NCBI RefSeq assembly: GCF_023953965.1
Contig: NZ_JAMLIX010000001.1
Coordinates: 558,001 to 622,000 of the forward strand
Direction: 5' to 3'
Origin: Bosea sp. (in: a-proteobacteria)
GTDB lineage: Bacteria; Pseudomonadota; Alphaproteobacteria; Rhizobiales; Beijerinckiaceae
Length of the DNA: 64,000 bases
The stretch's first letter is position 1. Each line of letters begins with the position of its first letter. Position numbers and translations under genes: made by a program. The notes below the pieces were generated by a model. It saw nothing but the letters and a program-made list of their open reading frames with translations. It ran no database searches and was not told where the DNA came from. Positions 24,730 to 33,227 of this stretch are shown piece by piece.

Positions 24730-25247
24730 CCGGCATCGCGGCTCTCCGCGTGCGCGGCGGCCCGATGCCGTCACCGTGCTCGCACGACGACATGACGCAT
24801 GTCGAGCTCACCTGGATCGAGAAGAAGATCGAGCATTGGATCAGGTTCGGCCGCGAGGCGCACGAACAGATACTCGATCGGCGTCGGCGCGTCGTCTCCT
24901 TCCAGCCCGATACCATCTTCGCCTTCGTGCGATGGGCGGCGAACGACTTCGGCACAATCGTCTCGCGCATCGACATCGTGCGCGCGATCCGGCCGGGCCA
25001 GCCGTATCAGACGCTGTCCTCCGTGCGCCCCGGTGGCGAAATCCTGCTCAGGCTCGAGGGCTGGCCCAAGGTCGAAGCGGTGCTGCGGCACATCGATGCC
25101 GTGGAAGCCGTCGGGATCGAGCCGGACGCCGTGTCGCCGGATCACTGGCGCCACGTCCATAACCGCCTCGCAGCCGGCCACCAGCCGCGCGCCTACACGC
25201 TCGAGCACCATCGCGCCTTCCTCCTGCGCCGGAGCGCCGGGCTATGA
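24726..25247 (+). CDS. DUF2840 protein
   Basis: The protein matches DUF2840 (THVELTWIEKKIEHWIRFGR, DILDRRR-like segment, QPYQTLSSVRPGGE, ending FLLRRSAGL). It is a conserved but uncharacterised gene directly upstream of traF in Tn4371-like ICEs. GTG 24726 overlaps the previous stop by 4 nt and gives 173 residues; ATG 24792 begins right at the conserved block and is the alternative. It overlaps traF by 4 nt. Confidence 0.82.
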   Translation: MTGIAALRVRGGPMPSPCSHDDMTHVELTWIEKKIEHWIRFGREAHEQILDRRRRVVSFQPDTIFAFVRWAANDFGTIVSRIDIVRAIRPGQPYQTLSSVRPGGEILLRLEGWPKVEAVLRHIDAVEAVGIEPDAVSPDHWRHVHNRLAAGHQPRAYTLEHHRAFLLRRSAGL

Positions 25248-25789
25248 GGCGCTCCCGCCTCATCCTGGTGACGGCGCTCGCTGCGATGGGCGTCGGCTAT
25301 CCGGCGCTCACCCAGATGCCCATCAAGCTCATCTGGAACGCATCGGCCAGCGCGCCGATCGGCTTCTACACGATCGAATTCGACGGTCCCTTCGAGGTCA
25401 CCGATCTTGTCGCCGTCGACGCGCCCGAGCCGCTCGCAACCTACCTTGCGACACGCGGCTACCTGCCCAGGAGCGTGCCGCTCCTGAAGCGCATCCTCGG
25501 CGTGTCCGGGCAGACCGTCTGCCGCTCGAACCTCACCATCACCGTCGATGGCGTCGCGGTCGGCGCGGCGCTGGAGCGCGATCGCATCGGCCGCGATCTG
25601 CCGGTTTGGCGGGGCTGCCGCCGCATCGCGACCGGCGAAGTCTTCCTCATGAACTGGCAGGTCCGCGACAGCCTCGACGGTCGCTATTTCGGCCTGACCT
25701 CCACCGACCAGATCATCGGCCGCGCGGTCCCGCTGTGGACCGACGAGGAAGGAACCGGCCGCTTCGAATGGCGCGCGCCGACGCGGTGA
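25244..25789 (+). CDS. traF: TraF, S26-family conjugation peptidase
   Basis: The 181-residue protein has an N-terminal membrane segment and the S26 catalytic features: Ser in SASAPIGFYTIE (residues about 36-47) and Lys in LLKRILGVSGQTV. TraF peptidases process and cyclise the TrbC pilin. The gene overlaps DUF2840 by 4 nt and leads into the second DUF736 gene. Length and motif order are normal, so it should be functional. Confidence 0.9.
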   Translation: MRRSRLILVTALAAMGVGYPALTQMPIKLIWNASASAPIGFYTIEFDGPFEVTDLVAVDAPEPLATYLATRGYLPRSVPLLKRILGVSGQTVCRSNLTITVDGVAVGAALERDRIGRDLPVWRGCRRIATGEVFLMNWQVRDSLDGRYFGLTSTDQIIGRAVPLWTDEEGTGRFEWRAPTR

Positions 25790-25857
25790 TCGCCTCGCCA
25801 GCGGCGGGAGCGGTGCCCGTCGATGGCTTTCCCAACGCCACCGCAAAGGAAGCAGCC

Positions 25858-26205
25858 ATGCCTCAGATCGGTCAATTCACTCGCCAGGAGACCGGCTTCG
25901 CCGGGAAGCTGGAGACGTTCACGCTCTTCCGCGACGTCGTCATCGTTCCGGCGGAACATTCCGATGCCGAGAATGCGCCCGACTACCGCGTTCACGCCAG
26001 CGACGACGGCAAGGCCGAAGCCGGCGCGGAGATCGGCGCGGGCTGGAAACGCACCGGCGAACGCGCAGGCGAATATATCGCAGTGCTCATCGACGACCCG
26101 GCCTTGCCGCACCCGATCCGCGCCAATCTGTTCCGCGACGATGATGCCGGCAGCGCCTGGTCGCTGCACTGGTCGCGTCCGCGCGACCGCTCCGAGAAGG
26201 ACTGA
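25858..26205 (+). CDS. DUF736 protein (second copy)
   Basis: This 115-residue protein (MPQIGQFTRQETGFAGKLET, ending LHWSRPRDRSEKD) is a second DUF736 member, only distantly similar to the one at 20224. It has a purine-rich AAAGGAAGC stretch 8 bp ahead of ATG 25858. It lies between traF and the lytic transglycosylase, a position commonly occupied by DUF736 genes in this ICE type. No function is known. Confidence 0.88.
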   Translation: MPQIGQFTRQETGFAGKLETFTLFRDVVIVPAEHSDAENAPDYRVHASDDGKAEAGAEIGAGWKRTGERAGEYIAVLIDDPALPHPIRANLFRDDDAGSAWSLHWSRPRDRSEKD

Positions 26206-26208
26206 TCG

Positions 26209-26997
26209 ATGTTTGCTCGCCGAACATCGACGAGCCAGCGGAGTGCGCCCGGGCGGTATCCATCCGCCCGGCGCATGGCTCTCCTTCTCCTTCGCGGCCT
26301 GCTTGTCGGGGCGAGCGTGACGGGCGCTGCCCATGCGCAATCCTCGCCACCGGCGCGCACGGCATCCGCCGAACCGCACGCTGCCTTCATCGCGGAAGCC
26401 TCGCAGCGCTTCGGCATTCCCGAGGCGTGGATCGTCGCCGTCAAACGCGCCGAAAGCGCGGGCGACGTGCGCGCCGTGTCGTCGGCTGGGGCCATGGGAC
26501 TGATGCAGGTCATGCCCAACACCTGGGCCGAGCTTCGCGTCCGCTATCGGCTCGGCCGCGACCCTTATGATCCGCGCGACAACATCCTCGCGGGCGCCGC
26601 GTATCTGCGCGAAATGTACGACCGCTACGGCACGATCCCGGCGATGCTCGCGGCCTACAATGCGGGCCCGGCGCGCTACGACGCGCATCTTCAAACGGGC
26701 CGCGCTCTGCCGGCCGAAACGCGCGCCTATGTCGCGCTGATCGCTCCGCAGCTCGGGGCCAGTGCGCCATCCAGCATGCCGCCTGTCGCACCGCCGCCGC
26801 CGCCCGACTGGCGCGAGGCGCCGCTATTCGTCGTGCGCTCAGCCGACGCTCGCGCCGCCGTTTCGCGGTCATCGGCAGCACGTTCGGATGACAGCCGCTC
26901 CTCCGTCGCGGCGCGTTCGCTCGATCCGACAGAAGCGTCCGAAGCGTCCGATGCGCCCCTTGTCGTCGCACGCGCCGACCCCGGAGCGCCACGATGA
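26209..26997 (+). CDS. VirB1-like lytic transglycosylase
   Basis: The product has a signal peptide (core MALLLLRGLLVGASVTGAA). It is followed by an SLT domain with catalytic Glu in VKRAESAGD, the AGAMGLMQVMPNTW motif and the NILAGAAYLREMYDRYG and LAAYNAGPARY blocks. A Pro/Ser/Ala-rich tail follows. It cuts peptidoglycan to let the mating pore through. The start at 26209 lies 3 bp after the preceding stop; ATG 26275 directly at the signal peptide is equally possible. Confidence 0.88.
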   Translation: MFARRTSTSQRSAPGRYPSARRMALLLLRGLLVGASVTGAAHAQSSPPARTASAEPHAAFIAEASQRFGIPEAWIVAVKRAESAGDVRAVSSAGAMGLMQVMPNTWAELRVRYRLGRDPYDPRDNILAGAAYLREMYDRYGTIPAMLAAYNAGPARYDAHLQTGRALPAETRAYVALIAPQLGASAPSSMPPVAPPPPPDWREAPLFVVRSADARAAVSRSSAARSDDSRSSVAARSLDPTEASEASDAPLVVARADPGAPR

Positions 26998-26999
26998 GC

Positions 27000-27240
27000 G
27001 CCGAGAGCGTCTTTCGTGGCGTTTCGCATCCCCGCGTAGCATGGAGGGCGCAGGGGAGAGAGGCAGGCACAACAACCGCACGATGGCAGGATAAAAGGGC
27101 GCACATTGTGCGTCGGTCGGGCGGTTGGTTTTGCTGGGTTTTCCGGCGCGCTGCGCACCTTGCCGCATTGCTTCGCAATGTGCGGCGTAAGCCTAATACA
27201 CTGCATCTCTTCGATTTTTCGCACATTGCGGGGTCGCGCC
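27000..27240 (+). other. Candidate oriT region upstream of the relaxase
   Basis: This 240-bp non-coding stretch ahead of the relaxase gene holds an inverted repeat CGCACA-T-TGTGCG (27100-27112). It also holds a longer hairpin, GCCGCATTGC-TTC-GCAATG(T)GCGGC (27162-27186), and another CGCACATTGCG at about 27220. Relaxase genes of this family are usually preceded by their origin of transfer. The nick site cannot be placed by eye. Confidence 0.5.
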
Positions 27241-28980
27241 ATGGCCGATGAGCGCGAGTTTCGCATCCGGCCTGGGCGCATCCGCTCGACCCGTGCGCAA
27301 TCGGCGCGGCCCTTCATCGCACAGGCGCTCGCCGCAGCGAAGAAGGCGGGCGGCGGCGTCTCGCGCTCGGGCCGCATCGTCTCCGCCAGCCGCTCCCGCT
27401 TCGGACGCGGCCAGCGCGCGAGCATCCAGGCGAACCGCCTCATCACCGCGCGCACGCGCGGCGCCGTCATCAAGGCGCGCGTCGTGCGCCACTCGGCGCG
27501 GGCGGCGCCGCTCGGCACCCATCTCGATTATCTGCGCCGTGATGGCGTGACCCGGGACGGGGAGAAGGCGCGGCTGTTCGGGCCGGGGACGGAGGAAGCG
27601 GACGGGCGCGCCTTCGCCGAGCGGTGCCAGGACGACCGGCATCATTTCCGGTTCATCGTCTCGCCCGACGACGCGGTGGAGATGTCCGACCTCAGATCCT
27701 TCACCCGCGATCTGGTCGGGCAGATGGAGAAGGATCTCGACACGCGGCTCGACTGGGTCGCGGTCGATCACTGGAACACCGAGCATCCGCATGTCCATCT
27801 GATCGTGCGCGGCGTCCGCGACGACGGCCAGGACCTCGTCATCTCGCGCGACTACATCAAGGAGGGCATGCGCGACCGCGCGCGCGACCTCATCACCCAG
27901 GAGCTCGGCCCGCGCACCGACCACGACATCCGCCGCTCGCTGGAGAGGCAGATCGGCGCCGAGCGATGGACCCAACTCGACCGCCAGCTCGTCCGCGACG
28001 CTCGCGAGACCGGCGTCATCGACGTCGCCCCCGACGCGGGTCGCCAGCCCGATGCCTACAGCGTCGAAAAGGTCGGCCGCCTGCGCAAGCTCGAAAGTCT
28101 TGGCCTGGCCACCGAGGTGGGGCCGGGTCAGTGGATGATCGACGACAAGGCCAAGGCGACCTTACGCGAGCTCGGCGAGCGCGGCGACATCATCAAGCGC
28201 ATGCACCGCGCCCTGACCGAGCGCGGCATCGAGCGCGGCTCGGCCGGCTATGTGCTCGCGGCCGAGAGCCTCGACACGCCGATCGTCGGCCGGCTCGTCG
28301 CCCGCGGTCTCGACGACGAGCTGCAGGGCACCGCCTATGCTGTGGTCGATGGCGTCGATGGACGCACCCACCACATCAAGCTCGCCGATCTCGATGCCGC
28401 AGGCGACAGCGCGCCGGGCTCCATCGTCGAGCTGCGCAAGTTCGACGACGCGCGCGGCCAGCGCCGGGCGGCGCTCGCCGTGCGATCCGATCTGGGTCTC
28501 GGCGCACAGGTGGCGGCCTCGGGCGCGACCTGGCTCGACCGGCAGGCGATCGCCCGAGAGCCGGTGGTCTTATCGGACGGCGGCTTCGGCGCCGAGGTGC
28601 GCCAGGCGCTGGAGAAGCGCGCCGAGCATCTCGTCGCTGAAGGATTGGCGGAGCGGCAGGGAAAGCGCGTCATCTTCTCTCGCAACCTGATCGACACGCT
28701 TCGCCGCCGCGAGCTCGAGGCCGTGGCCGACAAGCTCGCCACCGAGACCGGCCAGCCGTTCAAGCCGGCGGGGAACGGCGAGTATGTCGCTGGCGCCTAT
28801 CGCCAGCGGCTCGCGCTCGCATCCGGCCGCTTTGCGATGATCGATGACGGTCTCGGCTTCCAGCTCGTGCCCTGGTCGCCATCGCTCGAAAAACAGCTCG
28901 GCAAACACGTCTCCGGGGTCGCCCGCGGCGACGGCGGCGTCGACTGGAGCTTCGGCCGCAAGCGGGGGCTCGGCCTCTAA
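27241..28980 (+). CDS. Relaxase (DUF3363, RlxS/TraI-like)
   Basis: The 579-residue protein has a basic N-terminus (RPGRIRSTRAQSARPF) and a relaxase domain with the histidine triad H182, H184 and H186 in NTEHPHVHLIVRG. A DUF3363 C-terminal region follows. It nicks oriT and pilots the strand into the recipient. ATG 27241 is chosen because the 45 upstream codons overlap the hairpin-rich region and look non-coding. It precedes traG by 25 bp, as in Tn4371-like ICEs. Confidence 0.92.
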   Translation: MADEREFRIRPGRIRSTRAQSARPFIAQALAAAKKAGGGVSRSGRIVSASRSRFGRGQRASIQANRLITARTRGAVIKARVVRHSARAAPLGTHLDYLRRDGVTRDGEKARLFGPGTEEADGRAFAERCQDDRHHFRFIVSPDDAVEMSDLRSFTRDLVGQMEKDLDTRLDWVAVDHWNTEHPHVHLIVRGVRDDGQDLVISRDYIKEGMRDRARDLITQELGPRTDHDIRRSLERQIGAERWTQLDRQLVRDARETGVIDVAPDAGRQPDAYSVEKVGRLRKLESLGLATEVGPGQWMIDDKAKATLRELGERGDIIKRMHRALTERGIERGSAGYVLAAESLDTPIVGRLVARGLDDELQGTAYAVVDGVDGRTHHIKLADLDAAGDSAPGSIVELRKFDDARGQRRAALAVRSDLGLGAQVAASGATWLDRQAIAREPVVLSDGGFGAEVRQALEKRAEHLVAEGLAERQGKRVIFSRNLIDTLRRRELEAVADKLATETGQPFKPAGNGEYVAGAYRQRLALASGRFAMIDDGLGFQLVPWSPSLEKQLGKHVSGVARGDGGVDWSFGRKRGLGL

Positions 28981-29005
28981 CATTCGACAAGAAAGGACCG
29001 CCGCC

Positions 29006-30997
29006 ATGTCCGCGACCAAAATCCTCTGGGGCCAGATCGCCGTCGTCTTCCTGATCGTCCTCGTCGCCACCTGGGGCGCGACGCAGTATGTCGCCTGGAG
29101 CCTTGGCTTTCAGGCCCAGCTCGGCGCTCCCTGGTTCGTCGTCTCTGGAGTGCCGATCTACTATCCGCCGGCGATCTTCTGGTGGTGGTACTTCTACGAC
29201 GCCTATGCGCCGGAGATCTTCGCCCAGGGCGGGATGATCGCCGCCTCGGGCGGCTTCATCGCCATCGCCGTCGCGATCGGCATGTCGGTCTGGCGCGCGC
29301 GCGAGGCGAAGAATGCCGAAACCTATGGCTCGGCGCGCTGGGCCGAGAAGGAGGAGGTGAAGTCAGCCGGGCTGCTCGGCCCCGACGGCGTGGTGCTCGG
29401 CCGCTACGAGCGTGACTATCTGCGCCACGACGGGCCCGAGCATGTGCTCTGCTTCGCGCCGACGCGCTCGGGCAAGGGCGTCGGCCTGGTCGTTCCGTCG
29501 CTGCTGACCTGGCCGGGTTCGGCGATCGTCCATGACATCAAGGGCGAGAACTGGCAGCTCACCGCGGGCTTTCGCGCCCGGCACGGCCGCGTGCTGCTGT
29601 TCGATCCGACCAACCCCAAATCATCGGCCTACAACCCGCTGCTCGAGGTGAGGCGCGGCGAGTGGGAAGTCCGCGACGTTCAGAATATCGCCGACATCCT
29701 AGTCGACCCGGAAGGAAGCCTCGAGAAGCGGAACCACTGGGAAAAAACGAGCCACGCGCTTCTCGTCGGCGCGATCCTGCATGTCCTCTATGCCGGGGAG
29801 GACAAGACGCTCGCCGGCGTCGCGGCCTTCCTCTCCGACCCGAAGCGGCCGATCGAGTCGACGCTCGCCGCCATGATGAAGACCGCTCACCTCGGCGAGG
29901 CCGGGCCGCACCCGGTCATCGCCAGTGCAGCGCGCGAGTTGCTCAACAAATCGGACAACGAACGCTCCGGCGTGCTGTCGACCGCCATGTCGTTCCTCGG
30001 TCTCTATCGCGATCCCGTGGTCGCCGAGGTCACGCGGCGCTGCGACTGGCGCATTGCCGATATGGTCGGCGGCAAGCGGCCGACGACGCTCTACCTCGTC
30101 GTGCCGCCCTCCGACATCAACCGCACCAAGCCGCTCATCCGCCTGATCCTCAATCAGGTCGGACGGCGCCTCACCGAGGATCTGCAGGCGAAGGCAGGCC
30201 GTCATCGACTGCTGCTCATGCTCGATGAGTTTCCGGCGCTCGGCCGGCTCGACTTCTTCGAGAGCGCTCTGGCCTTCATGGCGGGCTACGGCCTCAAGAG
30301 TTTCCTGATCGCACAGTCGCTGAACCAGATCGAGAAGGCTTACGGCCCCAACAACTCGATCCTCGACAACTGCCATGTGCGCGTGAACTTCGCGACCAAT
30401 GACGAGCGCACCGCCAAGCGTGTGTCCGATGCGCTCGGCACCGCCACCGAGATGAGGGCGATGAAGAATTATGCCGGTCATCGCCTTTCGCCCTGGCTCG
30501 GGCATCTGATGGTGTCGCGCTCGGAAACCGCGCGCCAGCTCCTCACGCCCGGCGAGATCATGCAGCTCCCGCCTACCGATGAGATCGTCATGGTCGCCGG
30601 GACGCCGCCGATCCGCGCGAAGAAGGCGCGCTATTACGAGGACGCCCGCTTCAAGGAGCGCATCCTGCCGCCGCCCCAACTGACACGGCCGGCCGAAGGG
30701 CGCCCCGACGATTGGAGCAAGCTGCCGATCCCGGCGCGTCCAGAGATCGGCGGCGGTGTGGCCTCGGAGACAGGCGCCGGCGACGACGAAGATCCGACCG
30801 AGTCGGAGCGGCGCCATCAGCCGGAGCTCAACCGGGTGAAGCCTGTCGAGAAGAAGGCGCCGATCGACAACGAATTTGAGATCGATCTGCCGGATGATAC
30901 CGAAGACGACGCCACGCGCAATCAGCGCTTGACGCGGGTTATGCGCGGCGTCGCCCGCCAGGTCGCGCTCGATCCCAATGACGGCATGGAGCTGTAG
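29006..30997 (+). CDS. traG: TraG/VirD4 coupling protein
   Basis: The 663-residue protein begins with two membrane segments (residues about 9-32 and 72-95). Walker A APTRSGKGVG is at 151-160 and Walker B is LLMLDEFPALGR. As the type IV coupling protein it links the relaxase-DNA complex to the Trb channel. GAAAGGA about 10 bp ahead of ATG 29006 supports this start; the frame open through the relaxase tail is a shadow. The next gene starts 4 bp after its stop. Confidence 0.95.
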   Translation: MSATKILWGQIAVVFLIVLVATWGATQYVAWSLGFQAQLGAPWFVVSGVPIYYPPAIFWWWYFYDAYAPEIFAQGGMIAASGGFIAIAVAIGMSVWRAREAKNAETYGSARWAEKEEVKSAGLLGPDGVVLGRYERDYLRHDGPEHVLCFAPTRSGKGVGLVVPSLLTWPGSAIVHDIKGENWQLTAGFRARHGRVLLFDPTNPKSSAYNPLLEVRRGEWEVRDVQNIADILVDPEGSLEKRNHWEKTSHALLVGAILHVLYAGEDKTLAGVAAFLSDPKRPIESTLAAMMKTAHLGEAGPHPVIASAARELLNKSDNERSGVLSTAMSFLGLYRDPVVAEVTRRCDWRIADMVGGKRPTTLYLVVPPSDINRTKPLIRLILNQVGRRLTEDLQAKAGRHRLLLMLDEFPALGRLDFFESALAFMAGYGLKSFLIAQSLNQIEKAYGPNNSILDNCHVRVNFATNDERTAKRVSDALGTATEMRAMKNYAGHRLSPWLGHLMVSRSETARQLLTPGEIMQLPPTDEIVMVAGTPPIRAKKARYYEDARFKERILPPPQLTRPAEGRPDDWSKLPIPARPEIGGGVASETGAGDDEDPTESERRHQPELNRVKPVEKKAPIDNEFEIDLPDDTEDDATRNQRLTRVMRGVARQVALDPNDGMEL

Positions 30998-31001
30998 CGC
31001 C

Positions 31002-31451
31002 ATGACCGGACGCAAGAAGAAGGCGCAGATCTCCGTCTATCTCGACCCGGAGATCATGACGATGCTCGCGGCCCATGCGGCAAGACGTGAGCAGTCGCTC
31101 TCGCTGATCGCCGAAGCCGCCATCGCATCCTTCCTGTCGCCCGATGACGCCGAACGGCGCGAGGCGATCGTGGCCAAACGTCTCGATCAGCTGGATCGCC
31201 GGATGACGCGCATCGAACGGGATGTCGGCATATCGGTCGAGACGCTGGCGGTGTTCATCCGCTTCTGGCTGGCGACGACGCCGGCGCTTCCCGAGCCCGC
31301 CGCCCAGGCCGCGCGCGCCAAGGCTGCGGAACGTTATGAAGGCTTCATCGCCGCGCTCGGTCGCCGTTTGGCGCAAGGCCCGAAGCTCAGACAGGAAGTC
31401 GCTGAAGATGTCGGCGACTCAGCCGCCGCAGATGCCGACGGCGCCTCATAG
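31002..31451 (+). CDS. CopG-type ribbon-helix-helix regulator
   Basis: The 149-residue protein starts with a ribbon-helix-helix domain (KKKAQISVYLDPEIMTMLAA, then REQSLSLIAEAAIASFL). A helical C-terminal region follows (YEGFIAALGRRLAQG). It is the conserved small gene between traG and trbB in this class of ICE and may regulate the trb operon. ATG 31002 lies 4 bp after the traG stop. The 170-bp gap before trbB may hold the trb promoter. Confidence 0.85.
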   Translation: MTGRKKKAQISVYLDPEIMTMLAAHAARREQSLSLIAEAAIASFLSPDDAERREAIVAKRLDQLDRRMTRIERDVGISVETLAVFIRFWLATTPALPEPAAQAARAKAAERYEGFIAALGRRLAQGPKLRQEVAEDVGDSAAADADGAS

Positions 31452-31619
31452 AAGCCGCGGGCAACCGATCAAGACCGGCGCGTCACCGCCGTTCTCCTGT
31501 ATTTGCACGCCACGTTACTACTACGACCGATACTTGTTGAATCGGCTCGATTCCGTGTCCTTTTAATCATCCCCGATCCGGGGACCGTCTTTCCAGCCCC
31601 GTGAGAAAGCGGGGCTGAC
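31452..31619 (+). promoter_or_regulatory. Leader region of the trb operon
   Basis: This AT-richer spacer ahead of trbB includes a short dyad CCCGATCCGGG near 31572 and the only intergenic gap over 100 bp between traG and trbI. It is the probable site of a trb promoter; no clear -35/-10 pair was identified. Confidence 0.35.
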
Positions 31620-32603
31620 GTGACCACCACAAGCCAGAAACCGGAGGCGTTCGCACGTGGCGCGCGCATGTTGCGCACCGCGCTCGGCCCATCCATCACC
31701 CAGTTCCTCGAAGACCCCGCCGTCGTCGAGATCATGCTGAATCCCGACGGCCGTCTATGGGTGGACCGGCTCTCCGAGGGCCTGGCCGATACGGGAGAGC
31801 GGCTGTCCGCCGCCGATGGTGAGCGCATCGTCCGCCTCGTCGCGCACCATGTTGGTGCAGAAGTCCATCCACGCAGCCCGCGCGTCTCGGCCGAGCTGCC
31901 GGAAACCGGCGAGCGCTTCGAGGGCTTGCTGCCCCCAGTCGTCGCGGCGCCCGCTTTTGCCATCCGCAAACCCGCGGTCGCGGTCTTCAGCCTCGGCGAC
32001 TACGTGGCGGCCGGGATCATGTCGACGGACCAGGCCGGGGTCCTGCGCGAAGCCGTCGCCTCGCGCGCTAACATCCTGGTCGCCGGCGGCACCTCGACCG
32101 GCAAGACGACGCTGACCAATGCGCTACTCGCCGAGGTCGCCAAGACCGCCGATCGGGTCGTCATCATCGAGGACACGCGCGAGCTGCAATGTGCCGCGCC
32201 CAACCTCGTCGCCATGCGCACCAAGGACGGCGTGGCGACGCTGTCCGAGCTGGTCCGGTCTTCGCTGCGCCTGCGCCCCGACCGCATCCCGATCGGCGAG
32301 GTGCGCGGCTCCGAGGCGCTCGATCTCCTCAAGGCCTGGGGCACCGGCCATCCCGGGGGCATCGGCACCATCCACGCCGGCACCGGCATCGGCGCGCTGC
32401 GCCGCCTCGAGCAGCTCATCCAGGAAGCCGTCGTTACTGTCCCGCGCGCCCTGATCGCCGAGACGATTGATCTCGTCGCCGTCCTCGCCGGCCGCGGCTC
32501 GCAGCGCCGCCTCGCCGAACTCGCGCGCGTCGAAGGGCTCGGCCCCGATGGCGATTACCACATCACCCCCGTCACCCCCAACCCGACAGGAGACCCGTCA
32601 TGA
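31620..32603 (+). CDS. trbB: TrbB, VirB11-like ATPase
   Basis: The 327-residue protein has Walker A AGGTSTGKTTL (residues about 155-165), the ASP/His box region IGEVRGSEALDLL and TGHPGGIGTIHAGT. It is the hexameric traffic ATPase that powers pilus assembly and substrate transfer at the inner membrane. Start is GTG 31620. It overlaps trbC by 4 nt, beginning a tightly packed ten-gene trb operon. No defects are seen. Confidence 0.95.
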   Translation: MTTTSQKPEAFARGARMLRTALGPSITQFLEDPAVVEIMLNPDGRLWVDRLSEGLADTGERLSAADGERIVRLVAHHVGAEVHPRSPRVSAELPETGERFEGLLPPVVAAPAFAIRKPAVAVFSLGDYVAAGIMSTDQAGVLREAVASRANILVAGGTSTGKTTLTNALLAEVAKTADRVVIIEDTRELQCAAPNLVAMRTKDGVATLSELVRSSLRLRPDRIPIGEVRGSEALDLLKAWGTGHPGGIGTIHAGTGIGALRRLEQLIQEAVVTVPRALIAETIDLVAVLAGRGSQRRLAELARVEGLGPDGDYHITPVTPNPTGDPS

Positions 32604-32932
32604 TCCGTACCCTCGCGCGCGGCTGCCGCACCATGGCCAACGCGGCCGCCGCCGTTTCCCTGAGCCTGATGTTCACCTCCGCAGCGCACGCCTCCGGCTC
32701 GTCCATGCCGTGGGAAGCGCCACTCCAATCGATCCTGGAGTCGATCGAAGGCCCGGTCGCCAAGATCATCGCCATCATCATCATCATCGTGACCGGCCTG
32801 ACGCTCGCCTTCGGCGACACCTCGGGCGGCTTTCGCCGGCTCATTCAGATCGTCTTCGGCCTGTCGATCGCCTTCGCCGCCAGCTCCTTCTTCCTGTCCT
32901 TCTTCTCGTTCGGCGGCGGAGCGCTCGTCTGA
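32600..32932 (+). CDS. trbC: TrbC, pilin precursor
   Basis: The 110-residue protein has a signal peptide (MIRTLARGCRTMANAAAAV, cleavage near AHAS). Two hydrophobic segments follow (AKIIAIIIIIVTGLTLAF and FGLSIAFAASSFF), as expected of the TrbC/VirB2 pilin. TraF would trim and cyclise it before assembly. It overlaps trbB by 4 nt, and its stop overlaps the trbD start by 1 nt. Confidence 0.92.
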   Translation: MIRTLARGCRTMANAAAAVSLSLMFTSAAHASGSSMPWEAPLQSILESIEGPVAKIIAIIIIIVTGLTLAFGDTSGGFRRLIQIVFGLSIAFAASSFFLSFFSFGGGALV

Positions 32933-33213
32933 TGGCGGCTGTTCTCGAACAGCTTGCCGACGTGCCGGGCTTCAGCGTCCCGGTTCATAGGGCGCTGACC
33001 GAGCACATCCTGCTCGGCGGCGCTCCGCGCTCGATCGCCATCATGAACGGCACGCTCGCGGGCGCCGTCGGGCTCGGCCTCCGCCTCTGGCTGGTCGGCC
33101 TTGCGATCTGGGCCATCGGCCATTTCGCGGCGGTCTGGGCCGCCAAGCGCGACCCGCTCTTCGTCGAGGTCGGCCGCCGGCACCTGCGCATCCCTGGTCA
33201 CCTGTCCGTCTGA
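32932..33213 (+). CDS. trbD: TrbD, VirB3-like membrane protein
   Basis: The 93-residue protein carries the motif PGFSVPVHRALTEHILLGG. A hydrophobic segment follows (GLGLRLWLVGLAIWAIGHF), typical of TrbD/VirB3 inner-membrane components. ATG 32932 overlaps the trbC stop. It helps anchor the TrbE ATPase to the pore. Confidence 0.92.
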   Translation: MAAVLEQLADVPGFSVPVHRALTEHILLGGAPRSIAIMNGTLAGAVGLGLRLWLVGLAIWAIGHFAAVWAAKRDPLFVEVGRRHLRIPGHLSV

Positions 33214-33227
33214 GGAGGCGCGCGTCC

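Noticed and set aside
26994..27251. 85-codon plus frame overlapping the transglycosylase stop
   Set aside because: It runs through the hairpin-rich region ahead of the relaxase and has no family resemblance; an oriT is the better reading.
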